Assembly (NCBI RefSeq): GCF_014842025.1
Contig: NZ_JACYUY010000014.1
Location: forward strand, 62,001-126,000
From: Massilia sp. CFBP 13721
GTDB taxonomy: Bacteria; Pseudomonadota; Gammaproteobacteria; Burkholderiales; Burkholderiaceae_D
Length of the DNA: 64,000 bases
Direction: 5' to 3'
Shown: positions 9,929-18,421 of the stretch, piece after piece
How positions within the stretch are numbered: the stretch's first letter is position 1
Layout: each line of letters opens with the position of its first letter
Position numbers and translations under genes: made by a program
The notes under the pieces: model-generated
What the model was told of the DNA's origin: nothing
The model's database searches: none
The model's input: the letters and a program-made list of their open reading frames with translations, nothing else

Positions 9929-11398
9929 TTAGAAGCGCAGTCCCGGCGACAGCTTGGCCGGCATTTCGAGTTCAGCCGTCTCGATCGAGGCGACCGGGTA
10001 GGCGCAGTAATCCGCCGCATAGTATGCGCTCGGACGGTGGTTGCCCGATTTACCGACACCACCGAACGGTGCCGAGCTGGCCGCGCCGGTGGTCGGACGG
10101 TTCCAGTTGACGATGCCGGCGCGCGCCTTGATGGCAAAGCGCTTCCACAGTTCTTCCGATGGCGACAGCAGCGCCGCGGCCAGGCCGAATTCGGTGGCGT
10201 TCGCCGCGCGCATTGCCTCGTCGAAGGTGTTCACACGGATCACCTGCAGCAGCGGCCCGAACCACTCTTCGTCGGGAATGCCCTGGGCGTCGGTCACGTC
10301 GACGATGCCGGCGGTGACAAAGCCGGCGTTCGGATCGAGCTGGCGCATCTGCAGCAGCACCTTGCCGCCCTTCGCTTCCATCTCGGCCTGGGCCTGCACC
10401 AGGCGCGCGGCGACCGTGCTTGATACCACCGGTCCCATGAACGGCTGCGGCTCGGCTTTCGAGGCGCCGACCTGCAGTTTGGCGGCGACTTCGACCAGGC
10501 GCTCAATAAAACGCTGGCCCTGCTCGTTGTCCTGCACCACCAGGCGGCGCGCGCAGGTGCAGCGCTGGCCGGCCGAGATAAAGGCGGACATCACGGCGTG
10601 GTGGACGGCGGCGTCGATGTCCTGGACATCCCAGACGACGAGCGGATTGTTCCCGCCCATTTCCAGCGCCAGCATCTTGCCCGGCTGGCCGCCGAACTGT
10701 TTATGCAGCGCGGCGCCGGTCTGGCTGCTGCCGGTGAACAGCACGCCGTCGATCAGCGCGTTCTGGCCGAGGGCGATGCCCGTGTCGCGCCCGCCGTTCA
10801 CCAGGTTCAGCACGCCCGCCGGCAAACCCGCCTGCTCCCACAGCTGCACGGTTTTCATCGCCGTGCGCGGTGCGTATTCGCTCGGCTTGAAGACCACCGT
10901 GTTCCCGGCGATCAGGGCCGGCACGATGTGCCCGTTCGGCAGGTGGCCGGGGAAGTTATACGGACCGAACACGGCGAACACGCCATGCGGACGGTGGCGC
11001 AGCACGGCATTGCCGTCGGCGACCTTTGCCGCCGTTTCTCCCGTACGCGCGCCGTACGACTGCACCGAGATGTCGACCTTGTTCGCCATGGTCGTCGCTT
11101 CGGTGCGCGCTTCCCACAGCGGCTTGCCGACTTCCTCGGCGATGATCGCTGCCAGCTCCTCCGCGTTTTCCTTCAACAGGTCGCGGAAACGCGTGCAGAT
11201 GGCGATGCGCTCTTCCAGCGGGCGCAGGGCCCAGGCCTCGAAGGCGTCGGCCGCGGCTTGCGCGGCGCGCTGCACGTCCTCAGCCGTCGATTCGTTGCTG
11301 CTCCAGGTCTGCTGGCCACTGGAGGGGTCGATCGTGACCAGTTCCGCGCCGCTGCCGGCGATCCATGCGCCGTTGATAAAGTTCGACAGGTTAGCCAT
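9929..11398 (-). CDS. astD: succinylglutamate-semialdehyde dehydrogenase (AST pathway step 4)
   Basis: A 489-residue NAD-dependent aldehyde dehydrogenase that oxidises N2-succinylglutamate 5-semialdehyde to N2-succinylglutamate. It has the Rossmann segment with [13 protein letters not shown] and FKPSEYAP, the general-base Glu in LEMGGNNP (about residue 244) and the catalytic Cys in [10 protein letters not shown] (about residue 279). The second Cys two residues on is a feature of AstD. Its ATG overlaps the 3' end of aruG by 8 bp, indicating translational coupling within the operon. Confidence 0.96.
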   Translation of the reverse strand: MANLSNFINGAWIAGSGAELVTIDPSSGQQTWSSNESTAEDVQRAAQAAADAFEAWALRPLEERIAICTRFRDLLKENAEELAAIIAEEVGKPLWEARTEATTMANKVDISVQSYGARTGETAAKVADGNAVLRHRPHGVFAVFGPYNFPGHLPNGHIVPALIAGNTVVFKPSEYAPRTAMKTVQLWEQAGLPAGVLNLVNGGRDTGIALGQNALIDGVLFTGSSQTGAALHKQFGGQPGKMLALEMGGNNPLVVWDVQDIDAAVHHAVMSAFISAGQRCTCARRLVVQDNEQGQRFIERLVEVAAKLQVGASKAEPQPFMGPVVSSTVAARLVQAQAEMEAKGGKVLLQMRQLDPNAGFVTAGIVDVTDAQGIPDEEWFGPLLQVIRVNTFDEAMRAANATEFGLAAALLSPSEELWKRFAIKARAGIVNWNRPTTGAASSAPFGGVGKSGNHRPSAYYAADYCAYPVASIETAELEMPAKLSPGLRF

Positions 11399-12446
11399 TG
11401 TTCTTCCTTACGTTGAGTGACAGCGTGCGCACCGGGTCGCCCGCCTGGACGTGCAGCAGTGCCAGTTCCTGCGCCGACAGCGCGATCTCGTGGCCGTCGA
11501 CCGCCGCTTGCGCCAGCACCATGCGGAAATCGTCCAGCTTCGTGTTCGACACCAGCAGGCATTCGGCATCATCTTCACTGCGACCCTCGCTGCGGCCTTC
11601 GCTACGGCCCTCGCTCGCCACGCGCAGCGCGCTGTCGCGCACCGAGCGCAGTTCCTTTACACGCCCCTGCAGCACCGGGCCGGCATCGAAAATGTCGACG
11701 TAACCCTCGTAGTGCATGCCTTCCTGTTCCAGCAGCTTGCGCGCCGGCAGGGTCGAGCGGTGCACCTGGCCGATGACGTCGCGCGCCGATTCCGGCAGGT
11801 AGTCGACATACAGCGGCTGGCGCGGCATCAGTTCGGCGATGAAGGATTTCTTGCCCATCGCGGTGAGGCCGTCGACGTGGTTGAAATCCATCTTGAAGAA
11901 GTGGCGGCCCAGGCCCTCGTAGAACGGGCTGGTGCCGTCTTCCAGCAGGTAGCCGCGCATCTCGGCGATGATCTTTTCGGTGAACAGCTGCTGGAACTGG
12001 GCGATGAACAGGAACCGGCTTTTCGACAGCCACTTGCCGTTGTAGCCGGTACGGTAGTCCGGCTGCAGGAACAGCGAGCACAGTTCGGTCGCACCGGTGA
12101 GATCGTTCGACAGGTACAGCGTCTCCATGCGCGAGAACACGTTCAGTTCGCGGCTGGAGTGCACCAGGGTGCCGATGCGGTAGTTATAGAACGGTTCGTT
12201 CAGCCCGACCGCGGCCTTGATGGCGCACACCCCGGCCAGCTTGCCGGTGGCGGTGTCTTCCATCACGAACATGTAGTCGCGCTCTTCGGGCGGGATGGTT
12301 TGCTGGAACGAGGCCACGGCGCAGTCGACGCGGTCGCCCAGCATCTGGCGGTCCGGTTTCAGGGTGGTCATGCCGCCACCGACTTCGCGCGCCATGTCGA
12401 TGAGCGGGTCGAGGTCCGATGCGGCGATGGAGCGAATGACGAGCAT
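11391..12446 (-). CDS. aruG: arginine/ornithine N-succinyltransferase, second (beta) subunit
   Basis: A 351-residue AstA-family acyltransferase (GNAT-like fold) that transfers succinyl from succinyl-CoA to the alpha-amino group of arginine. The start MLVIRSIAASDL at 12446 is the usual AstA opening, 10 bp after the aruF stop. Conserved stretches include EVGGGMTTL, FYNYRIGTLVHSS, LSKSRFLFIAQF and YEGYVDIFDAGP. In Pseudomonas two adjacent paralogues (aruF, aruG) form a heteromer, and the same pairing is seen here. Unusual is an insertion near residues 277-292 made of four SEGR-type repeats, encoded by 12-bp tandem units and not expected in the family. Confidence 0.93.
   Translation of the reverse strand: MLVIRSIAASDLDPLIDMAREVGGGMTTLKPDRQMLGDRVDCAVASFQQTIPPEERDYMFVMEDTATGKLAGVCAIKAAVGLNEPFYNYRIGTLVHSSRELNVFSRMETLYLSNDLTGATELCSLFLQPDYRTGYNGKWLSKSRFLFIAQFQQLFTEKIIAEMRGYLLEDGTSPFYEGLGRHFFKMDFNHVDGLTAMGKKSFIAELMPRQPLYVDYLPESARDVIGQVHRSTLPARKLLEQEGMHYEGYVDIFDAGPVLQGRVKELRSVRDSALRVASEGRSEGRSEGRSEDDAECLLVSNTKLDDFRMVLAQAAVDGHEIALSAQELALLHVQAGDPVRTLSLNVRKNNG
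11572..11616 (-). repeat. 12-bp in-frame tandem repeat inside aruG
   Basis: Three near-identical 12-base units (11581-11592, 11593-11604, 11605-11616, each of the form cgRccYtcgctN) plus a partial fourth encode Ser-Glu-Gly-Arg repeats. The segment lies between two conserved AstA blocks, so it is probably a surface loop; its copy number could vary by slippage without breaking the frame. Confidence 0.75.
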
Positions 12447-12456
12447 GGTGCCTCTC

Positions 12457-13482
12457 TCAGATTCTGACGCAAATGACGCTGTCGCCTGCGACCACGCCCA
12501 GCGCCTGCTGCGCATCGAGCGGCAGGCAGACGGCGTCGGAAGTGTCGCAGGGCGGGCAGGCCACGGTGATGGCGCGGAAGCGCTCGGCATTCGTCGCCAC
12601 CGCATAGGTGACGAGGTTTTCGGAGGTCTCTGCAGGTGCATTCTGCACGCGGCGGTGTTGCGAGCCGCAGAACGAACGCAGCGACATTTTATGAGCGGCC
12701 AGGATCGGACCGCCGTCGAAGATGTCGACATATTCGTCCGCTTCGAAACCCTCGGCGGTAAGCAGGTCGAAGGCGAGCTGGCCGCCCGGGTGGATCTGCC
12801 CCATCGCCGCCTGGGCGTCGCCCGGCAGCAGCGGTACGTAGACCGGATAGTGCGGCATCAGCTCGACGATCATGGTGCGGTTGCGCGAGCCGCCGATGAC
12901 GCGCTCGGCATCGAGGAAATCCATCTTGAAAAATTTGCGGCCGAGCGCATTCCAGAACGGCGACTCGCCGTCTGCGTCCGTCACGCCGGCCAGCGGCACG
13001 AAGAAGCGGTCGCCGAAGCGGTGCGGCGCCAGCACCGCGTACAGCAGGCGCGCGCGCGACAGCAGCGCTGCCTCGATGCCGGCATGCTCGCGGTCGCGCA
13101 GGTGAAAACCGGCCAGCTGCGAGCAAGCCGTCAGTTCCGAGCACAATGTGAGCGCGTGCACGCTGTGCGAGATGTTCAGGTCGCGCGAGACTTGCGCGAT
13201 GACGTCGTTGCGGAACGCAAAATAGGTGCCGTTCGAGCCGGCCGAGGCGTGCACCGCGGCCGTCCCCACGACCTCGCCCGTGGCGCCGTCTTCCAGCACG
13301 AACAGGTAGGACTCCTCGCTCGGGATATCGACTTGCGCGGCGAACGAGGCGATCGAACGCTCGACAAAGGCGCCGATCGTGTCGCGTGTGCGCGGCAGCG
13401 TGTGCACGCCGGGCGTCATCATGGCGGCCAGCGATTCGAGCGCGTCGACATCCGCAAGTTCTACCGGACGGACAACATACAT
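12457..13482 (-). CDS. aruF: arginine/ornithine N-succinyltransferase, first (alpha) subunit
   Basis: A 341-residue AstA-family protein beginning MYVVRPVELADVDAL. It has the same block order as the neighbouring aruG product (SLAAMMTPGVHTLP, RNDVIAQVSRDLNISHSVHAL, LGRKFFKMDF, DEYVDIFDGGP) but is clearly diverged from it, matching the AruF-type alpha subunit of the heteromeric enzyme. It acts in the cytoplasm at step 1 of AST arginine degradation. The gene is second in the operon after astC (94-bp gap) and 10 bp before aruG. Confidence 0.93.
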   Translation of the reverse strand: MYVVRPVELADVDALESLAAMMTPGVHTLPRTRDTIGAFVERSIASFAAQVDIPSEESYLFVLEDGATGEVVGTAAVHASAGSNGTYFAFRNDVIAQVSRDLNISHSVHALTLCSELTACSQLAGFHLRDREHAGIEAALLSRARLLYAVLAPHRFGDRFFVPLAGVTDADGESPFWNALGRKFFKMDFLDAERVIGGSRNRTMIVELMPHYPVYVPLLPGDAQAAMGQIHPGGQLAFDLLTAEGFEADEYVDIFDGGPILAAHKMSLRSFCGSQHRRVQNAPAETSENLVTYAVATNAERFRAITVACPPCDTSDAVCLPLDAQQALGVVAGDSVICVRI

Positions 13483-13576
13483 GGGTGCTCCCTTTTTAGG
13501 GTAAAAGCGGGGTCAAAGCGGGGGCGGTCCGAACACATCCCGGCCACGCGGACCGGGATTGACTGTTGCGCGTGAA

Positions 13577-14821
13577 TCAGGCGGCGGCGAGGAACTCGTC
13601 GACCGCGGCGCGCAGGATGCGGTCCGCTTCCGCGATCTGCGCATCCGACACGATCAGTGCCGGCGCAAACCGGATCACGTCGGCACCGGCGATCAAGAGC
13701 ATCAGGCCCATTTTCTCGGCGATCTTGGTGATGTCCTTGGCCTTGCCCTTGTATGCATCAGCCAGCGGCAGGCCGATGAGCAGGCCCAGGCCACGCGCCT
13801 TGCCGAACAGCTGTGGATAGTCCGCGGTCAGCTTGTCCAGGTTGGCGAAGATCTGCGCGCTGGCTTCCTTGACACGCGCCAGGAAGGCCGGCTGGTTGAT
13901 CATCTCGACCACGTTCAGCGCGACCGTCGCGGCCAGCGGGTTGCCGCCATAGGTAGTGCCGTGCGAGCCGACGTTGAAGTGCTGGGCGATCTCTTCGGTC
14001 GTCAGCATGGCGGCGACCGGGTAGCCGTTGCCGAGCGCCTTGGCGCTGGTGAGGATGTCCGGCACGACCGGGGTGTCCATGTAGGCATACAGGGCGCCGG
14101 TACGGCCCACGCCCGACTGCACTTCGTCGAAGATCAGCAGCGCGCCGCTCTTGTCGCAGAACTCGCGCAGCGCTTGCAGGTAGTCGTGATTGCCCGGAAT
14201 GACGCCGCCCTCGCCCTGGATCGGCTCGACGATCACGGCCGCGACGTCGTCGCCGATGGCGGCGCGCGCCGCTTCGATGTCGTTGTACGGGATGTGGTTG
14301 ATTTCCTGCGGCAGCGGCTCGAAGCCTTCGGTGTACTTCGGCTGGCCGCCGACCGACACCGTGAACAGGGTGCGGCCGTGGAACGACGACAGGCAGGAAA
14401 TGATGCGCGATTTGTGCGGACCGAACTTGGTGTGCGCGTACTTGCGCGCCAGTTTCAGGGCCGCTTCGTTCGCTTCCGCGCCCGAGTTGCAGAAGAAGGC
14501 GCGGTCGGCGAACGTCGCTTCGACCAGGGCCGAACCCAGGCGCAGCACCGGCTCGTTGGTGTAGCCGTTACCGAGGTGCCACAGGGTGTTGATCTGGCGG
14601 GTCATTGCGTCGACCAGCACCGGGTTGCAGTGGCCGAGGCTCGAGACGGCGATGCCCGAGGTGAAGTCGAGGTAATGCTTGTCTTCCTGGTCCCACACGT
14701 CCAGCCCCGCCGCGCGCACTGGCACCATCGCCGCCGGGGCGTAGGTCGGAACGAGGACTTCATCGAAGGTCTGCCGAGTGACAGGCCGCGTTGTGACACC
14801 CGATTCGAGCTTTGCATTCAT
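13577..14821 (-). CDS. astC: succinylornithine / acetylornithine aminotransferase (AST pathway step 3)
   Basis: A 414-residue class III PLP-dependent aminotransferase. The ATG at 14821 is preceded by GAGGAAAAAGTC, a good ribosome-binding site; in-frame codons further up lack one. Motifs: FTSGIAVSSLGHC, FCNSGAEANEAALKLARKY, FHGRTLFTVSVGGQPKY, the PLP-interacting DEVQSGVGRTG and the Schiff-base Lys in LTSAKALGNGYP (about residue 261). As first gene of the AST cluster it most likely acts on N2-succinylornithine, giving succinylglutamate semialdehyde; enzymes of this type usually also accept acetylornithine, so a biosynthetic role cannot be excluded from sequence alone. Confidence 0.94.
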   Translation of the reverse strand: MNAKLESGVTTRPVTRQTFDEVLVPTYAPAAMVPVRAAGLDVWDQEDKHYLDFTSGIAVSSLGHCNPVLVDAMTRQINTLWHLGNGYTNEPVLRLGSALVEATFADRAFFCNSGAEANEAALKLARKYAHTKFGPHKSRIISCLSSFHGRTLFTVSVGGQPKYTEGFEPLPQEINHIPYNDIEAARAAIGDDVAAVIVEPIQGEGGVIPGNHDYLQALREFCDKSGALLIFDEVQSGVGRTGALYAYMDTPVVPDILTSAKALGNGYPVAAMLTTEEIAQHFNVGSHGTTYGGNPLAATVALNVVEMINQPAFLARVKEASAQIFANLDKLTADYPQLFGKARGLGLLIGLPLADAYKGKAKDITKIAEKMGLMLLIAGADVIRFAPALIVSDAQIAEADRILRAAVDEFLAAA

Positions 14822-14882
14822 GACTTTTTCCTCATCCATTGGTAGTGACTGGCGCGCCAGGAGACGGGCGCCGAACCTGGTC

Positions 14883-14888
14883 ATTATA
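14883..14888 (-). promoter_or_regulatory. candidate -10 box of the AST operon
   Basis: On the minus strand TATAAT occurs about 60 bp before the astC ATG, giving a leader of about 55 nt that includes the astC ribosome-binding site. The region 17 bp further up is C-rich (CCACCCCCTCCC) and has no -35 match. That pattern suits an activator-dependent promoter, as expected for an arginine-induced operon, but no operator could be assigned. Confidence 0.45.
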
Positions 14889-14967
14889 GGGAGGGGGTGG
14901 GGCAAGTTCTTGCTGAAGTGCGACGGGGATTTTCATTTTTGGCCGGAACTTGCCAGCTAAAAACATT

Positions 14968-15120
14968 GGGGTCAGGTCTGACATTCAGACACAAACTCAA
15001 CTGTTTGCTCGATCTATCCGAAGCATGGCGAGCACGGCATTCTAACTATCAAGACCGTAAAGCGTGGCGATAAGGCAGAGCCCGCGCCAAGGCGGGAGTC
15101 CAAATGTCAGACCTGATACC
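14968..15120. mobile_element. 153-bp terminal-inverted-repeat element (MITE-like or transposase remnant)
   Basis: The ends are inverted copies of GGGGTCAGGTCTGACATT (left, 14968-14985) and, at 15103-15120, its complement with two changes (16 of 18 match). The interior has no intact gene; short open stretches on the plus strand (for example LLDLSEAWRARHSNYQD) look like decayed coding sequence. Ends of this kind often flank small IS200/Y1-type transposase genes in Betaproteobacteria (from memory, not checked). It fills the gap between the AST operon promoter and the tadC stop. Confidence 0.6.
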
Positions 15121-15125
15121 AGGGT

Positions 15126-16064
15126 TTAATTCGCCCCCGTCGCCACCGGCATCACCGTCCGCATGATCTGCAAGCAAGCCGGCCCCAGCAACACCACCAG
15201 CAGCGCCGGAAAAATACAGAAAATCAGCGGAAACAGCAGCTTGGTCGCGATCTTTGCCGCATTCTCTTCGATCAGCTGGCGCCGGCGCGTGCGCAGCTGG
15301 TCGGACTGGATGCGCAGGGCGAGGCCGACGCTGGTGCCGAAGCGGTCGGCCTGGATCAGCATCTTGGCCAGCGAATCGACGTCTTCGACGCCAGTACGCA
15401 GCGCCAGGTTGCGCAGGGCCTTTTCCTTGGCGCTGCCGGCGCGCATTTCCAGGGTCACCAGTTGCAGTTCTTCGGCCAGCACCGGGCTTTTCAGGCCGAT
15501 CTCGGCGCCGACGCGTGCCAGCGCGGCGTCCATCGCCAGGCCGGCCTCGACGCACACGACCATCAGGTCGAGCGCATCCGGAAAACTTTCGAAAATCTCG
15601 CGCTGGCGGTGGGCGATGCGGCGTTTCAGGACGATGTCCGGCACGTAGTAGCCGCAGGCGGCGGCCGAGACCAGGCCGAGGAACGTGACCCCGAAGGCGC
15701 GTTCCGGGTCCTGGCGCAGGAACAGCCAGGCCAGCAGCGGCAGGCCGACCGTGAGCGCGGTCTTACCGGCGTGGAACAGGCCGGGCGTGGCCGGGTCGCG
15801 CCAGCCGGCGTTGATGAAACGCAGGCGCACGGGCGAACTCTCCCAGCCTTCGGCCGGCACCGACAGTTTCGCCAGCGGCTCGGCCATGCGCGCCAGCTGC
15901 GCGCGCCAGGTGCCGAGGCGGCGGCGGTCGACGCTTTCGCGCTCGTCCAGCGCCGACAGGCGCACCTTGAGCGGATTGCGGGTCAGCAGCAGCATGGCCA
16001 GCGCGGCCACGCCGAAGATCAGCAGGAACAGCAGCGCCAGGATCAGGAGTTGAGAGGTCGTCAT
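15126..16064 (-). CDS. tadC: Tad pilus inner-membrane platform protein TadC
   Basis: A 312-residue type II secretion F-domain protein. It opens with a transmembrane helix (LLILALLFLLIFGVAALAML), has a middle pair of helices around the WLFLRQD and GYYVPDIVLKRR segment, the F-domain core ALDLMVVCVEAGLAMDAAL and a C-terminal hydrophobic helix (FPLIFCIFPALLVVLLGP). With TadB it forms the membrane platform on which the TadA ATPase acts to assemble Flp pili. It is the last gene of the minus-strand tad arm, 9 bp after tadB. Confidence 0.93.
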   Translation of the reverse strand: MTTSQLLILALLFLLIFGVAALAMLLLTRNPLKVRLSALDERESVDRRRLGTWRAQLARMAEPLAKLSVPAEGWESSPVRLRFINAGWRDPATPGLFHAGKTALTVGLPLLAWLFLRQDPERAFGVTFLGLVSAAACGYYVPDIVLKRRIAHRQREIFESFPDALDLMVVCVEAGLAMDAALARVGAEIGLKSPVLAEELQLVTLEMRAGSAKEKALRNLALRTGVEDVDSLAKMLIQADRFGTSVGLALRIQSDQLRTRRRQLIEENAAKIATKLLFPLIFCIFPALLVVLLGPACLQIMRTVMPVATGAN

Positions 16065-16073
16065 GGCGGTTCC

Positions 16074-17048
16074 TTACATGCGGATGCGCACGATCTTGCG
16101 GATCGCGAGCACACCGAACAGCATCATCCCGAGGGCCGTGTACAGCATCTTGCGGCCGCCCGGATCGGTCCAGAGCACGCCCATCGTTTCTGGATTGGCG
16201 AGGTACATCATGGCGCCCGCGCCGAACGGCAGCAGGCACAGCACCCAGGCCGAGATGCGTCCTTCGGCCGACAGCACGCGCACCTGGCCGGCCAGCTTGT
16301 GGCGGTCGCGGATGATGCCGGCGATCGAGGACAGCAGCTCGGTAAGGTTGCCGCCGCTCTCGCGCTGGATCAGGACGGCGACGACGAAATACTGCAAGTC
16401 CATGCTGGGCACGCGCTGGGCCAGGTTGCCGAGGGCGTCGGCCATCGCGACACCGAAGTTGACCTCGTCGAAGGCGGCCTTGAATTCTTCGCCCAGCGGC
16501 GCGCTGATTTCGTCGGCGACCAGTTTCAGTGCGGTCGGAAAGGCGTGGCCGGCACGCATTGCGCGGCTCATCATGTCGAGCGCGTCGGGCAGCTGGCGTT
16601 CGAAGCGCGCCATGCGCGTCGCACGCGCGCGCGCCAGCCGCAGGAGCGGCAAACTGGCGCCGCCGCCGGCCGCCACCAGCACGCCCAGCCAGGGCATGCC
16701 CAGCCACAGCGCCAGCAGCAGGCCGAGCACGAAGCCGGTCAGGCAAAAGCCGACCAGGGCGGCCACCAGCTGCTGCGAGCCGGCTTGCTGCAGCATGCGG
16801 TCGAGGCGGTAGGTGCCCGGCAGGCGCCGCAGCAGCGTGTCCAGTTCGGCGTCGTCGCTGAAGCGGCGCTGTTTGACGATGGTGACGTCGGACTGGCGTG
16901 CTTCTCCGCCGATCACGCCGCGCAGGCGCCGCGCGATGCGTTCGGCCTCGGGACTGCGGTGCGCCTGCCAGCCGACGTACACGCCCCAGACCAGCAGCAG
17001 GATGGCGACGAACAGCAGCAGGACGAACAGGACGAAGGTGAGATCCAT
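16074..17048 (-). CDS. tadB: Tad pilus inner-membrane platform protein TadB
   Basis: A 324-residue partner of TadC with the same F-domain (LPDALDMMSRAMRAGHAFPTAL, then LAQRVPSMDLQYFVVAVLIQRESGGNL), flanked by N-terminal and C-terminal transmembrane helices (FVLFVLLLFVAILLLVWGVY; ALGMMLFGVLAIRKI). The order tadA-tadB-tadC with gaps of about 10 bp is the standard Tad arrangement and shows cotranscription. Confidence 0.93.
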   Translation of the reverse strand: MDLTFVLFVLLLFVAILLLVWGVYVGWQAHRSPEAERIARRLRGVIGGEARQSDVTIVKQRRFSDDAELDTLLRRLPGTYRLDRMLQQAGSQQLVAALVGFCLTGFVLGLLLALWLGMPWLGVLVAAGGGASLPLLRLARARATRMARFERQLPDALDMMSRAMRAGHAFPTALKLVADEISAPLGEEFKAAFDEVNFGVAMADALGNLAQRVPSMDLQYFVVAVLIQRESGGNLTELLSSIAGIIRDRHKLAGQVRVLSAEGRISAWVLCLLPFGAGAMMYLANPETMGVLWTDPGGRKMLYTALGMMLFGVLAIRKIVRIRM

Positions 17049-17057
17049 GCGTGCGCC

Positions 17058-18404
17058 TTAGCGTGGTTCGAACACGTGCGCCGGCAGCGACACGCCAAAG
17101 GTGCGCAGGCGCTCGGCGAAGCGTGGACGCACGCCGGTGGCGCTGGCATGGCCGATCACGGTGCCGTCGTCGGCCACGCCCGTCTGTTTGTAGGCGAAGA
17201 TTTCCTGCATCGTGATGACGTCGCCTTCCATGCCGGTCACTTCCGAAATCGACAGCACCTTTCTCTTGCCGTCGGTCAGGCGCGAGACCTGCACCACCAC
17301 GCCCACGGCGGAACTGATCTGCTGGCGCATGGCTTTCGGCGGCAGCGTGCCGGCGGCCATGCTGATCATGTTTTCCAGGCGCGTCAGGGCGTCGCGCGGG
17401 GTATTCGCGTGGATGGTCGCCATCGAGCCTTCGTGGCCGGTATTCATCGCGCCCAGCATGTCGAGCGCTTCAGCGCCGCGCACCTCGCCCAGGATGATGC
17501 GGTCGGGGCGCATCCGCAGCGCGTTCCTCACCAACGCGCGCTGGGTCACCTCTCCCTTGTCCTCGATGTTCGGCGGACGCGTTTCCAGGCGCACCACGTG
17601 CGGCTGCTGCAGCTGCAGTTCGGCCGCGTCTTCGACGGTGACGATGCGTTCGTTCTTGCTGATCGAATTCGAGATCACGTTCAGCATGGTGGTCTTGCCG
17701 GAACCGGTGCCGCCCGAGATCAGGATGTTGACCTTGGCCTTGCCGAGGCCTTGCAGCACTTCGGCCATGTCGGCCGTGATGCTGCCGTAGGAAACCAGGT
17801 CGGCCAGGCGCAGCGGGTCGGCGGAAAAGCGGCGGATCGACATCACCGGGCCGTCGATCGCCAGCGGCGGGATAATCGCATTCACGCGCGAACCGTCCGG
17901 CAGGCGCGCGTCGACCATCGGGCTCGATTCGTCGATGCGGCGGCCCACGCGCGAGACGATCTTGTCGATGATCTTCATCAGGTGGGCGTCATCGGTAAAC
18001 GTGACGTCGGTCAGTTCCAGCTTGCCGCGCCGCTCGACGTACACCTGCTTGTGGGTGTTGACCAGGATGTCGGAGACGGTCGGGTCTTCCAGCAGCGTTT
18101 CCAGCGGGCCGAAGCCGAGCATCTCGTTCTGGATGTCGCGCGTCAGCGTCTTGCGCTCGGCGTCGTTGATGACGACCATCTCTTCTTCGAGCAGGCGCTC
18201 GACCAGCAGGCGCAGCTCCTGGCGGATCTGGTCCTGCGACAGGCGCTGCATGCTTTCCAGGTCGACGCGGTCGAGCAGCGTTTCGTGGATGCGCGCTTTC
18301 AGCTGGTGGTAGGCGCGGTTGTCGATCGGGCCGCCGCGCTGGGCGGCCGGGCGCGGCGTGCTGTTGCCGAGGCGCTCGCGCAGGGAATAGGCTGGGGTGT
18401 TCAT
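17058..18404 (-). CDS. tadA: Tad pilus assembly ATPase TadA/CpaF
   Basis: A 448-residue secretion ATPase of the GspE/VirB11 superfamily, CpaF branch. The N-terminal domain (about residues 1-170) precedes the core with Walker [12 protein letters not shown] (about residue 225), the Asp box [15 protein letters not shown], Walker B-like region and the His box [16 protein letters not shown]. It powers Flp pilus polymerisation at the inner membrane with TadB and TadC. Length fits the family. Confidence 0.95.
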   Translation of the reverse strand: MNTPAYSLRERLGNSTPRPAAQRGGPIDNRAYHQLKARIHETLLDRVDLESMQRLSQDQIRQELRLLVERLLEEEMVVINDAERKTLTRDIQNEMLGFGPLETLLEDPTVSDILVNTHKQVYVERRGKLELTDVTFTDDAHLMKIIDKIVSRVGRRIDESSPMVDARLPDGSRVNAIIPPLAIDGPVMSIRRFSADPLRLADLVSYGSITADMAEVLQGLGKAKVNILISGGTGSGKTTMLNVISNSISKNERIVTVEDAAELQLQQPHVVRLETRPPNIEDKGEVTQRALVRNALRMRPDRIILGEVRGAEALDMLGAMNTGHEGSMATIHANTPRDALTRLENMISMAAGTLPPKAMRQQISSAVGVVVQVSRLTDGKRKVLSISEVTGMEGDVITMQEIFAYKQTGVADDGTVIGHASATGVRPRFAERLRTFGVSLPAHVFEPR

Positions 18405-18421
18405 GGTTCAGGTCCTGTGGT

